Source: Chitinophaga ginsengisegetis (GTDB lineage Bacteria; Bacteroidota; Bacteroidia; Chitinophagales; Chitinophagaceae). From it: a DNA stretch of 64,000 nucleotides. The stretch covers positions 682,001 to 746,000 of the forward strand of contig NZ_FUZZ01000004.1 in the NCBI RefSeq assembly GCF_900168065.1, read 5' to 3'. Position numbers and translations under genes: made by a program. How positions within the stretch are numbered: the stretch's first letter is position 1; each line of letters starts with the position of its first letter. A model generated the notes under the pieces. The model was not told the origin of the DNA and ran no database searches. It was given only the letters and a program-made list of their open reading frames with translations. This document shows, piece after piece, positions 52,087 through 60,256 of this stretch.

Positions 52087-52986
52087 ATGAACATTACACT
52101 TACAGGATCATTAGGAAATATCAGTCTGCCGCTGGCGCAGCAGTTAATCAGTAAAGGGCATACCGTTACAGTGGTGAGTCACAGCCCCGAGCGGGCAAAC
52201 GCCATAACAGCCATACAAGCCATCCCGGCAATCGGATCTGTAGACGATCCCGGCTTTCTGCGCGAAGCCTTTAAAGGCGCCGATGCTGTATACACCATGA
52301 TACCACCTGGTTTCCAGGCTACTGATATCAGGCAGTATATGCGGTCGGTGGGCGACGGCTATGCCAACGCTATCGCTGACAACGGCGTAAAGTATGTGGT
52401 AAATCTCAGCAGTGTGGGCGCGCATTTGCCCGATGGTCCCGGGCCTGCCGGCGCTAATCACTATGTAGAAGCGAGGTTGAACGAACTAACGGATACGCAT
52501 GTACTCCATCTTCGGCCTGGTATGTTTTATACCAATTTCTTTGGCAGCATCCCCATGATAAAACAGCAGCATATCATCGGCAATAATTTTGATGCCGGTG
52601 TAAACATGGTGCTTACGCATCCCCGCGATATTGCGGCTGTTGCCGCAGAAGCGCTGGATACCTTATCATTCACGGGCAAGCATATACGTTATATAGGCCA
52701 TGAAATAACCGGCGGCGAAGTAGCCGCTGTACTGGGCAAAGCGATTGGCCAGCCGGACCTTGCCTGGATTGGTTTCTCTGACAACGACCTGCTATATGGC
52801 ATGATGCAGAACGGACTAACAGAGCAAATGGCCCAAGTATACGTAATAGAAATAGGAGTGGCATTAAGAGAAGGCAACCTGCTCGATAGTTACCGGGAAC
52901 ACAGGAGCAGTGCGGCCGGCAGCATTCATTCCTTCCATCATTTTGCGGAGGAGTTTGCGGCTGTTTACCTGCAAGGTGTTGAATAA
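52087..52986 (+). CDS. NmrA-like NAD(P)-binding protein
   Basis: Cytoplasmic atypical short-chain dehydrogenase (299 aa) of the NmrA / NAD(P)H-azoreductase-like family. The Rossmann motif MNITLTGSLGNISLPLAQQL lies at the N-terminus with T-G-x-x-G-x-x, and SHSPERA is the following cofactor loop. AVYTMIPPGFQ, YVVNLSSVGAH and HLRPGMFYTNF follow as in the family. It resembles the quinone- or azo-sensing NmrA proteins that sit opposite HxlR regulators. An ATG-less frame extends upstream to 51742, antisense to the HxlR gene; it is an artefact, since the promoter lies at 52029-52059. It may reduce electrophiles or sense NADP(H). The gene is closed by the hairpin at 52995. Confidence 0.87.
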   Translation: MNITLTGSLGNISLPLAQQLISKGHTVTVVSHSPERANAITAIQAIPAIGSVDDPGFLREAFKGADAVYTMIPPGFQATDIRQYMRSVGDGYANAIADNGVKYVVNLSSVGAHLPDGPGPAGANHYVEARLNELTDTHVLHLRPGMFYTNFFGSIPMIKQQHIIGNNFDAGVNMVLTHPRDIAAVAAEALDTLSFTGKHIRYIGHEITGGEVAAVLGKAIGQPDLAWIGFSDNDLLYGMMQNGLTEQMAQVYVIEIGVALREGNLLDSYREHRSSAAGSIHSFHHFAEEFAAVYLQGVE

Positions 52987-53015
52987 AAAAAAAAGGGGCG
53001 CATTCATTGCGCCCC
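52985..53015 (-). terminator. Intrinsic terminator of the HAD-family gene
   Basis: GGGGCGCA (52995-53002) pairs with TGCGCCCC (53008-53015) around TTCAT. A ten-A run lies at 52985-52994, which is a T-tract for minus-strand transcripts. It also lies just past the stop of the plus-strand NmrA-like gene, where the T-tract is absent. Confidence 0.92.
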
Positions 53016-53024
53016 GTAATTATT

Positions 53025-53843
53025 TTAGTACTCCGCTTCCGCGAGTGCCGGTTCTCCTATTACTTTCATAAACAACTCTTCATCCAGCAAATCCTTTACT
53101 GATTTGATAATAAAATCAGGCGAATAGCCAAAATGTGCGAGGTCGCTTTCATGTGTTACGCCTGATAAGGTGAGCACTGTGGTAAAGCCCATAGAGCCTG
53201 CACCGAGGATATCCGTTCCCATTGTATCGCCTATCATCACGGTTTCGTCAGTTGTGAGTTGCAGTGCTTTGCGTGCCATGCGCATCATTACCGGGCTGGG
53301 TTTCCCTACGCTAAAGGCTTTGATGCCGCTGGCAAATTCCAGCATCGCTACCAGCGCGCCGCAACCTGCCCTGTATTTACCATCGCCCATCGGGCAGTTA
53401 GGATCGAGATTAGTGGCTATCAATTTCGCGCCTTTCATGATCATGTTGATCGCTTTATCAACGGATTCCAGCATGATGGTTCTTCCTTCTCCTATAATCA
53501 CATAATCCGGCTGATCATCTACAATAGAATAGCCGGCGTTGTAAAGCTCCGTCAGCAAACCGCCTTCGCCGATTACATAGGCAGTACCATTTTCTTTTTT
53601 GGACGCCAGGTATCTTGCGGTAGCCATTGCACAGGTAAAAATATCTGTATCGTTTACCTTAAAGCCCATCTTATTCAGCTTATAACATACATCCCTGCTG
53701 GTTCTTTGGCTATTGTTGGTGAGGAACAGGAAAGGAAGGCCTTTGTCTCTCAGACCATTAATAAATTCTACAGCACCGGGAATAGGTTCGCTGCCTTTGT
53801 AGATTACGCCATCCATGTCGATTAAAAATCCCTTTTTTTTCAT
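53025..53843 (-). CDS. HAD-IIA family phosphatase, NagD-like
   Basis: Cytoplasmic HAD hydrolase of the NagD / phosphoglycolate-phosphatase-like subgroup (272 aa). Motif I is DMDGVIYKG (nucleophile Asp9, acid Asp11). Motif II is FLTNNSQRT, motif III is the lysine of VGKPSPVMM and motif IV is GDTMGTDILGA. A C2-type cap domain lies between motifs II and III. It hydrolyses small phosphate monoesters, perhaps nucleotides or sugar phosphates. It stands alone, with a terminator directly after the stop, and about 170 bp of AT-rich DNA upstream probably hold its promoter. Confidence 0.92.
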   Translation of the reverse strand: MKKKGFLIDMDGVIYKGSEPIPGAVEFINGLRDKGLPFLFLTNNSQRTSRDVCYKLNKMGFKVNDTDIFTCAMATARYLASKKENGTAYVIGEGGLLTELYNAGYSIVDDQPDYVIIGEGRTIMLESVDKAINMIMKGAKLIATNLDPNCPMGDGKYRAGCGALVAMLEFASGIKAFSVGKPSPVMMRMARKALQLTTDETVMIGDTMGTDILGAGSMGFTTVLTLSGVTHESDLAHFGYSPDFIIKSVKDLLDEELFMKVIGEPALAEAEY

Positions 53844-54017
53844 AGCAATCAGATGTTTGTTAATGAACTGGTTTGTGATTCAATAAAATTCATGGAATGA
53901 ATAAAGGCAGGAAGCGGTATAGTCGCAGTGAAGCATCCGTAGAATTGAATATTCTTCCCCCTAAAGATAATAAAATAAATTAAAAACTTTTTTCTTTTTG
54001 TGAGAAGAACAACGGAT

Positions 54018-54815
54018 CTATTTAATTCCCTGTAAAAATAATTCCAGGTGGCGATTAAAAATCTCCGGCTGTTCCATATTGGGCATATGCGAAGCGTCCT
54101 TTATTACAACGAGTTGTGCATGTTTGATGTGTTCCTGCATTCCTTTTGCCACGGCCACGGGGGTAAAGCCGTCTTCTTCTCCCACAACAATCAATACCGG
54201 GCAATGAATATCCGGCAACATCAAAGTATGATCCCTTCGCTCTGCCCTGCCCCGCTGTACCAAAGAAGCGCCCAACGGGTTGGTGGTCACCATCATATGC
54301 CGCAAATCCGCTACTACGGACGGTTTCTCTGCCATCGTAGTTTTGCCGAGAAACTGATGCAGGTGTTGATCAGTATAAAAGGACATCCCCTTCTCCACTA
54401 AATCCTTTGATAACTGCAACCGCGCCTGGTAACTTTGTGCACTCTCCGACTTTGCATCGGTATCTGCCAGCACCAGAGCGTTGCACAAATGCGGCGCTAA
54501 CCGGTACAATTCAAAAACCACCTGCCCGCCCATCGACAGCCCCACAAACGTGGCCTTCGTTATTTTCAGGGCCTCCAGCAAATGAATAATATCCAGCGCC
54601 AGTTCATCCAATAATGTAATCCCCGAAGGAATTTCACTTTCGCCATATCCCCTCAAATCGGGCACTATCAACCGGTAGCCGCTTTTAAAGGCTGCCACCT
54701 GCGGGTCCCACATACTGCGGTTAAATGGCTGCCCGTGGATAAATACAATCGTTTCCCCACTACCATAATCATCGTATACTACATTGATTCCCCTTATCTT
54801 CATATGCTGTTTCAT
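54018..54815 (-). CDS. Alpha/beta hydrolase (lactonase/esterase-like)
   Basis: Cytoplasmic alpha/beta hydrolase (265 aa). Oxyanion motif IHGQPFN (27 onward), nucleophile elbow GLSMGGQVV (Ser94), acid in VVGEEDGFTP (about 214) and catalytic His in DASHMPN (about 242). The pattern is that of 3-oxoadipate enol-lactonase-like or haloperoxidase-like hydrolases; the substrate is unknown. ATG 54815 (MKQHMKIRG) and ATG 54803 are both possible starts. A 16-bp palindrome 7 bp upstream of the first ATG, between -7 element and start codon, should bind the divergent TetR repressor. Confidence 0.88.
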   Translation of the reverse strand: MKQHMKIRGINVVYDDYGSGETIVFIHGQPFNRSMWDPQVAAFKSGYRLIVPDLRGYGESEIPSGITLLDELALDIIHLLEALKITKATFVGLSMGGQVVFELYRLAPHLCNALVLADTDAKSESAQSYQARLQLSKDLVEKGMSFYTDQHLHQFLGKTTMAEKPSVVADLRHMMVTTNPLGASLVQRGRAERRDHTLMLPDIHCPVLIVVGEEDGFTPVAVAKGMQEHIKHAQLVVIKDASHMPNMEQPEIFNRHLELFLQGIK

Positions 54816-54821
54816 AATTAA

Positions 54822-54837
54822 TGAGACTTTAGTCTCA
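54822..54837. promoter_or_regulatory. TetR operator palindrome
   Basis: TGAGACTTTAGTCTCA has 7-bp perfect arms and a 2-bp centre. It lies between a minus-strand -7-like TACTTTCG (54845-54838) and the hydrolase ATG, and where the -33 of the plus-strand tetR promoter (-7-like TACCTTTA 54847-54854) is expected. It can therefore block both genes. Confidence 0.75.
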
Positions 54838-54881
54838 CGAAAGTAATACCTTTATATCTAAAATCAAACTTTAAAAACCGC

Positions 54882-55472
54882 ATGGCGAAATTATCATTGG
54901 ACGGGGGCAGGATTGCGCAAAAACTAAAAACACGGGAAACGCTGATAGCAGTGGCCAACACTCTCCTGTTACAGGGAAAGGACATCAGCGTGGAACTGGT
55001 AGCCAAAGAAGCCGGTATCTCCAAAGCCACGGCCTACCGCTATTTTACAGGCACAGAAGTATTAAGAAGGGAAGCTTCCCTGCAGCTCAAAGCCAAAACA
55101 AGCGACGACTTATTTGCCAACATCCCCGAAAAAGACCTGAAAGCGCGGGTCAATAAACTGATCGATTATCATTTTGAACTCTTTACAAAAAATGAAACGG
55201 AATTCAGACTGTTCCTCAGTTCTGTAATCTCGGAATCCATTCATCCTAAAAGTGGTTACTCCAGGGCCGGCCGGCGTATTGTGCTGATAGAAGAAGCGCT
55301 GAAGCCATTGCGGAAAACAACCGATCCTGCAACCTTTAAGCACATGGTAAATGCGTTGAGTATATTTTTCGGGATAGAATCTATTACGGTGCTGAAGGAT
55401 TTGTGTAAGCTGGATAATGAAGCGATATTGGAAACCTGGCGCTGGTCGGTGCACCGGATTGTATTTGGGTGA
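54882..55472 (+). CDS. TetR-family repressor
   Basis: TetR-type regulator (196 aa). The N-terminal helix-turn-helix runs ETLIAVANTLLLQGKDISVELVAKEAGISKATAYRYF (about 21-57 in parts), with recognition helix KATAYRYF. The rest is an all-helical ligand-binding and dimer domain without obvious similarity to a named group. It is divergent from the hydrolase with a clear palindrome between them, and the 3-bp gap to the convergent DoxX gene leaves no terminator. Presumably it represses itself and the hydrolase until an inducer binds. Confidence 0.9.
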   Translation: MAKLSLDGGRIAQKLKTRETLIAVANTLLLQGKDISVELVAKEAGISKATAYRYFTGTEVLRREASLQLKAKTSDDLFANIPEKDLKARVNKLIDYHFELFTKNETEFRLFLSSVISESIHPKSGYSRAGRRIVLIEEALKPLRKTTDPATFKHMVNALSIFFGIESITVLKDLCKLDNEAILETWRWSVHRIVFG

Positions 55473-55474
55473 GA

Positions 55475-55867
55475 TTAAACTTGCCGCTTCTCCGCGGCAA
55501 TCACCAGCAAAGCTACAATAAGTATAAAACTATACTCACACCCGCCGGTACCATGCTCCCCTACAAACCATCCCAGGGAGGCGTGAATCAATACAATGCC
55601 CACCAGCAACAAAATGATAAACCCCGCTGCGAGCAATCGCGTATACATTCCCAGCAGCAGCAACAGACCGCCCGCAATTTCATAGGCAGTGATGGCCCAT
55701 ACCCATGCCACGCCAAAAGGCAGTCCTTTACTTTCCATAAACGCCGCAAACTGGGGAATGGTACCATTACAGATCCTCACTACTGCATGCGCGAGGAATA
55801 TAACGGCCACAGCTATACGTAATATCAGTAAAGATTGCTTCAGGGTCAGGAAAGGGAATTTTTGCAT
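55475..55867 (-). CDS. DoxX-family membrane protein
   Basis: Small integral membrane protein (130 aa) with four hydrophobic helices (about 13-31, 48-68, 72-92 and 105-124), the DoxX/DoxD pattern. Sequence marks are RIAVAVIFLAHAVVRI, AWVWAITAYEIAGGLLLLLGMYTR and LLVGIVLIHASLGWF. The family is linked to oxidative stress and quinol oxidation or redox control, but its biochemical role is mostly open. The stop lies 3 bp from the stop of the convergent tetR gene. It is separated by 66 bp from the MFS gene, on the same strand. Confidence 0.87.
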   Translation of the reverse strand: MQKFPFLTLKQSLLILRIAVAVIFLAHAVVRICNGTIPQFAAFMESKGLPFGVAWVWAITAYEIAGGLLLLLGMYTRLLAAGFIILLLVGIVLIHASLGWFVGEHGTGGCEYSFILIVALLVIAAEKRQV

Positions 55868-55933
55868 CAGGAGTAGTTATTATACAAATATAGAAAAGCC
55901 GCGTCCGGAAACAATACCTGTAAACCGGTATTT

Positions 55934-57496
55934 CTATTGCCCTGTGGGAGGTACTGCAGCCGGCCGTTTACGGATAAAAAGAAAACCCATCAGGCCGCCC
56001 ATAAAGCCCAATCCTGCGGACAACCGCATAATATTTCCATAAGCCGCAATAAACCCATCTTTATATACTTTGCGGATGGCATCCTGATGCGCGCTGTCGA
56101 TACCCGCAGGCACAGAGGCATTGCCCAGGTTCACGGTTTGCGCGATCACCGCTTCCTGCTGCGAGCTATTCAGCGGCAGCTTACTAACTTCCCGCTGCAC
56201 TGCTCCCGAAAAAAACAATACTGCCAGCGCACCAAAAATAGCATTGGCAAAAACACCGGCAATACGTGTAATGGCATTGTTTACACCGGAGGCTGTGCCG
56301 GATAAATGATCACTCACAGAACCCATTACGGCAGCAGTTAACGGCGCCACGGTGATAGACATGCCCAATCCCAAACCTACCAGGCCGGGGAAAAAGGTAG
56401 TCCAGTAATCAGCTGCGCCCTGCGTTTGCTTTACAAAAGATAGCAACAGTAAACCACCGCCGGCAACACACGGACCCACCACCAGGAATAAACGGGGACC
56501 GTATTTATCAGCAAGACTCCCGGCAAAACGCGCAATAGTGATCATTAATACCGTAAAGGGTAAAAAGGTAAGTCCGGACTGAAGCTGGGTGTAACCCTGT
56601 ACCTGCACCATGTCCAACGAAAGGAACAACATTCCTGCACCAAGACCTGCATATAGAAAGAACGTCAGCAGGTTGGTACCGGTGAAGGTTAAATTCTTAA
56701 ACAGGTGCACCGGCAGCATGGGGTGGCGACTTTTATTTTCCACCACTATAAAAACAATCAGCAATATTACACCGCCGGCAATGGTACCGTATACTTCCGG
56801 ATTACGGAAGCCCAGCAACGGCATCCGCAGAAACCCAAACGTGAGCAGGGCCAGTCCTGCGGCAGTAAGCACCGCGCCTGGATAATCCAGCCGTTGATCC
56901 CCTTCCGTTTCCCTGCTCTCCCTTACTTTCAACGCCAGGAATACCAGGGCGGCCACACCAATCGGCACGTTGATGAAAAAGATATATCGCCACAGCCCGG
57001 CATCGGCAAGTGCGCCGCCGAGTATAGGCCCACCCATTGTCACCAGCGTGGTGATGGCCGACCAGGTGCCGATAGCCTTCCCTCTTTCATTTTCATTGAT
57101 GGAAGAGGTAATTAAAGAAAGACTTCCGGGAATCATCAGCGCGCCGCCGATACCCTGTATCATGCGGAAAATGATCAGCAATGTGGCAGTGCCGGCAAAC
57201 CCACAGGCGGCAGAACCCAGGATGAATACGAAGATGCCGGCCATAAAAATTTTCTTTCGGCCCAACCTGTCGCCCAATGTACCGCCTATCAATATGAGCG
57301 AAGCCAGCATGAGCAGATAGGCGTTTAATACCCAGAACAGGTCTGCCGCAGAGGCGTTCAGGTTATGTTGCAGTGCAGGCAACACCACGTTCAATGCGGT
57401 GCCATCTATAAAAGCCATAGCAGAAGCGAGAATGGTGGTTACCATTACCCATCTGCCTTCGGAACTGCGGAGTGCTACGGTTGTCATGATAATCAT
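55934..57496 (-). CDS. MFS exporter, DHA2 (14-TM) family
   Basis: Inner-membrane drug:proton antiporter of the DHA2/EmrB group (520 aa, 14 predicted helices). Helix 1 carries MAFIDGTALNVVLPALQ, the DHA2 motif D1. Motif A GDRLGRKK follows helix 2, motif B RMIQGIGGALMIPGSLSLI lies in helix 4 and motif C WSAITTLVTMGGPILGGAL in helix 5. It expels toxic organic compounds. Two near start codons exist, ATG 57496 and ATG 57487 (MTTVALRSS). No regulator is adjacent, but DoxX and TetR genes follow downstream. It is divergent from the MacB-like permease. Confidence 0.92.
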   Translation of the reverse strand: MIIMTTVALRSSEGRWVMVTTILASAMAFIDGTALNVVLPALQHNLNASAADLFWVLNAYLLMLASLILIGGTLGDRLGRKKIFMAGIFVFILGSAACGFAGTATLLIIFRMIQGIGGALMIPGSLSLITSSINENERGKAIGTWSAITTLVTMGGPILGGALADAGLWRYIFFINVPIGVAALVFLALKVRESRETEGDQRLDYPGAVLTAAGLALLTFGFLRMPLLGFRNPEVYGTIAGGVILLIVFIVVENKSRHPMLPVHLFKNLTFTGTNLLTFFLYAGLGAGMLFLSLDMVQVQGYTQLQSGLTFLPFTVLMITIARFAGSLADKYGPRLFLVVGPCVAGGGLLLLSFVKQTQGAADYWTTFFPGLVGLGLGMSITVAPLTAAVMGSVSDHLSGTASGVNNAITRIAGVFANAIFGALAVLFFSGAVQREVSKLPLNSSQQEAVIAQTVNLGNASVPAGIDSAHQDAIRKVYKDGFIAAYGNIMRLSAGLGFMGGLMGFLFIRKRPAAVPPTGQ

Positions 57497-57668
57497 TAAC
57501 GTTCAACTGCTTAAAATGTTCCCTTCATTACCTGTTCATTTCCGGACACACCGGTTGCACAAGCGGACATTTAACATGATAATAAGAAATCATAACGTTA
57601 TCAATATCAGTGCTTGTTATTATTGGCATATTTTTCATTCTTTAGCTGTCAATCCCACACTTCCTGTT

Positions 57669-60119
57669 ATGCTCAAAAGTTATATAAAAATAGCCTGGAG
57701 AAATTTGCTCCGCAACAAAGTGTATGCTGCCATCAATGTGATTGGCCTCGCGCTTGGCATCAGTGCCTGCCTCGTGATTTTTCTCAGTGTTCATTTTGAA
57801 CTGAGTTATGATAATTTTCATCCCGGCAGAGAAAACATTTACCGGATTGTATCGCAGCTCAATTCTCCGGACCGTGGCATCAGTAAAATGTCCCGTGTAC
57901 CGGATTCGGCCCCGGAGGCTTTATCCAACAAATTTGCAGGGGTTCAGACGCTGGCGGCTATCCATCCTATCCGTCCCAAAGTAGCTGTTTCCGGCAGCAA
58001 CGGCGTGGTGAAGAAATTTGAAAGCGGCAGTAAACCTAATGTGGTGATTGCCTCCCCTGAATACTTCAGCATATTTCAATATACCTGGCTGGCCGGTAAG
58101 CCCGGCACTGCTTTACAGGAGCCCTTCAAAGTAGTACTAACAGCCAGCAAAGCGGTTAAATACTTCGGCGATCTGCCCGCAGAAAAGTACCTCGGAAAAA
58201 TCGTTTACTATAACGACTCTATCCCGTTAACAGTAGCTGGTATTGTGAAAGACCTTCCACAAAACAGTGATTTCCTCTTCAACGATTTTATCTCCTTTGC
58301 CTCGGTAAAAAACAGTCCGTTCGAAAATGAATTCGGGTTCGGTCAATGGGGCATGTTCGGCGGCACACAAGCATATGTAAAGCTAAACCCGGGCGCTGAT
58401 ACAGTATTGCTGAACAGGCAGCTGGCGGCCTTCGCCAACGAACGGGTATTAGGGCAAGACGGTGTAAGCAAAGCCTTCCGCCTGCAACCATTGGCAGATA
58501 TCCATTTTAACGGCGACTATACGGATGAATTCGGACACAAGGCACATCTTCCTACCATGTATGGCCTCATGGCCATCGCGTTATTTATACTGATCATTGC
58601 GGCCATCAACTTTATAAATCTCTCCACTGCCCAATCAGTGGAGCGCTCCAAAGAAATAGGCATAAGGAAAGTGCTGGGCAGCAACAAACGAAGCCTGGTG
58701 GTATACTTCCTTACGGAAACATTCCTTCTTACAACATCAGCGGTGTTGTTGTCGCTTTTAGCAGTAAAACCTTTACTGGAACTTTTCAGTTCGTTTATGC
58801 CCGACGGTGTGTCGCTGCATTTATTCAGCTGGCCTACCCTCCTGTTCCTGTTGCTCCTCACGCTGTTTACCACGCTGCTGTCCGGCTTATACCCGGCAAA
58901 AATATTGTCTTCGTTTAAACCGGTACAAAGTCTCAAAGGCAGCACCGGTGTGAAAGGAAACCAACGGGGATATCTTCGTATAGGCCTGGTCGTTTTCCAG
59001 TTTACCATCTCCCTGGTATTTATTATAGGCTCGCTGGTGATCAATAACCAGATCAGGTATATGCTGAACAAAGATCTTGGATTTACGAAAGATGCGATCA
59101 TCACCTTTGATACCAACCGCGCATATGCCAAAACCCTTCCCGGTGTATTGGCAGAGAAGATCCGGTTGCTGCCGCAGGTGGAAATGGTGAGCTTAAGCCA
59201 GGGGCCACCGTCCGACAATGGCCACTGGGGCACAGATCTTAAATACACAGACAAAACCGAACTGCGCGCAAACTGCCACCTCGAATTCGGCGATGAAAAT
59301 TATCTGCCTTTGTACCAGCTGAAACTGGTAGCCGGCAGGAACCTGCGCACTTCCGATACCATCAGCGAAGTGCTGATCAATGAAACCTGCGCCAAAGCGT
59401 TAGGGTTTAAAAACCCGGCAGATGCGGTCGGCAAATTTGTAGAGTCGGGCATGAGCGACCGGCCGTCGCGGAAAATCATACCTGTTGTTGGTGTGCTGGC
59501 CGATTTTCATACCGTTGCGCTCCGTGATCAGATCAAGCCTGTTTTCATCGCTTCTTCCCAGGATATCTGCCGGTTTGTAAATGTAAAGCTGTCGCTGGCC
59601 GGTTTTACCGGCGAACAACTGCAACGGACCATTGCCGGCATCGGGAAAGCATATGCGTCGGTATACCCCGGCGAAAAATTCGACTACCACTTTTATGACG
59701 ATACCATCCGCAAATTTTACGAACGGGAACGACAAATGGAGCAGCTGATGAACACCGGCATGACCATCGCCATCGTTATTTCGTGTCTTGGTTTATTTGG
59801 CCTCGCCGCCTTTACTGCCCGCCAGCGTACCAAAGAAATCGGTATCCGCAAAGTGCTGGGCGCCAGCGTGAGTAATATTGCGGCCCTGCTGAGCAAAGAC
59901 TTCCTCCGGTACGTTTTCATTGCGGCCGTGCTGGCCTCTCCCATTGCCTGGTATGCCATGCACAAGTGGCTGCAGGGCTTTGCTTACAGCGCGCCTATCT
60001 CCTGGTGGATGTTTGTACTGGCCGGCATCATTGCCATGTTCATCGCACTGGTAACGGTCAGCTTCCAGTCGGTAAAAGCAGCTCTCGCTAATCCTGTGAA
60101 AAGCTTGAAAGCAGAATAG
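57669..60119 (+). CDS. MacB/FtsX-type ABC transporter permease
   Basis: Large permease of the MacB_PCD/FtsX family (816 aa). It opens MLKSYIKIAWRNLLRNKVYA, the common Bacteroidota beginning of these proteins, then a first helix (about 21-41), a periplasmic MacB_PCD domain (about 50-270), three helices (about 290-420), a second helix group beginning near 440, another periplasmic domain (about 465-690) and the last three helices, with the FtsX repeat ARQRTKEIGIRKVLGAS (also SKEIGIRKVLGSN at about 335). The frame is open from 57399, antisense to the MFS gene; that part is an artefact. The ATPase partner is not in the window. It probably exports or extracts lipids, peptides or lipoproteins. A terminator follows. 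Confidence 0.9.
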   Translation: MLKSYIKIAWRNLLRNKVYAAINVIGLALGISACLVIFLSVHFELSYDNFHPGRENIYRIVSQLNSPDRGISKMSRVPDSAPEALSNKFAGVQTLAAIHPIRPKVAVSGSNGVVKKFESGSKPNVVIASPEYFSIFQYTWLAGKPGTALQEPFKVVLTASKAVKYFGDLPAEKYLGKIVYYNDSIPLTVAGIVKDLPQNSDFLFNDFISFASVKNSPFENEFGFGQWGMFGGTQAYVKLNPGADTVLLNRQLAAFANERVLGQDGVSKAFRLQPLADIHFNGDYTDEFGHKAHLPTMYGLMAIALFILIIAAINFINLSTAQSVERSKEIGIRKVLGSNKRSLVVYFLTETFLLTTSAVLLSLLAVKPLLELFSSFMPDGVSLHLFSWPTLLFLLLLTLFTTLLSGLYPAKILSSFKPVQSLKGSTGVKGNQRGYLRIGLVVFQFTISLVFIIGSLVINNQIRYMLNKDLGFTKDAIITFDTNRAYAKTLPGVLAEKIRLLPQVEMVSLSQGPPSDNGHWGTDLKYTDKTELRANCHLEFGDENYLPLYQLKLVAGRNLRTSDTISEVLINETCAKALGFKNPADAVGKFVESGMSDRPSRKIIPVVGVLADFHTVALRDQIKPVFIASSQDICRFVNVKLSLAGFTGEQLQRTIAGIGKAYASVYPGEKFDYHFYDDTIRKFYERERQMEQLMNTGMTIAIVISCLGLFGLAAFTARQRTKEIGIRKVLGASVSNIAALLSKDFLRYVFIAAVLASPIAWYAMHKWLQGFAYSAPISWWMFVLAGIIAMFIALVTVSFQSVKAALANPVKSLKAE

Positions 60120-60149
60120 TCATATTATCTTTACATGATCATTTCAGAT

Positions 60150-60182
60150 AAAAAAGCCGGTTGACAGATAACCGGCTTTTTT
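60150..60182 (+). terminator. Intrinsic terminator of the permease gene, overlapping an AraC box
   Basis: AAAAAAGCCGGTT (60150-60162) pairs with AACCGGCTTTTTT (60170-60182) around GACAGAT, ending in a six-T tract. Its right arm contains most of AraC box 1 (60172-60185) of the next promoter. Confidence 0.93.
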
Positions 60183-60237
60183 ACCAATTATTCCGATAGA
60201 TCGACCATCTTTATTTATCTTCATTGTCCGATCTTTG
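60172..60237 (+). promoter_or_regulatory. AraC-type promoter P1 (lpxR-like gene)
   Basis: Box 1 CCGGCTTTTTTACC (60172-60185) and box 2 CCGATAGATCGACC (60193-60206) are 21 bp apart. A -7-like GATCTTTG lies at 60230-60237, with its TTTG 62 bp after the start of box 1. The geometry is identical to P2 (61264) and P3 (62356). Confidence 0.75.
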
Positions 60238-60256
60238 CAAAGATGTCAGGCGCCAG

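Noticed and set aside
53844..54017. AT-rich 174-bp gap between the HAD and hydrolase genes
   Set aside because: I looked for a small RNA or terminator and found neither a strong hairpin nor a T-tract. It probably holds only the HAD promoter.
57399..57668. Upstream extension of the MacB-like permease
   Set aside because: It overlaps the divergent MFS gene antisense. The conserved family start MLKSYIKIAWRN begins at 57669.
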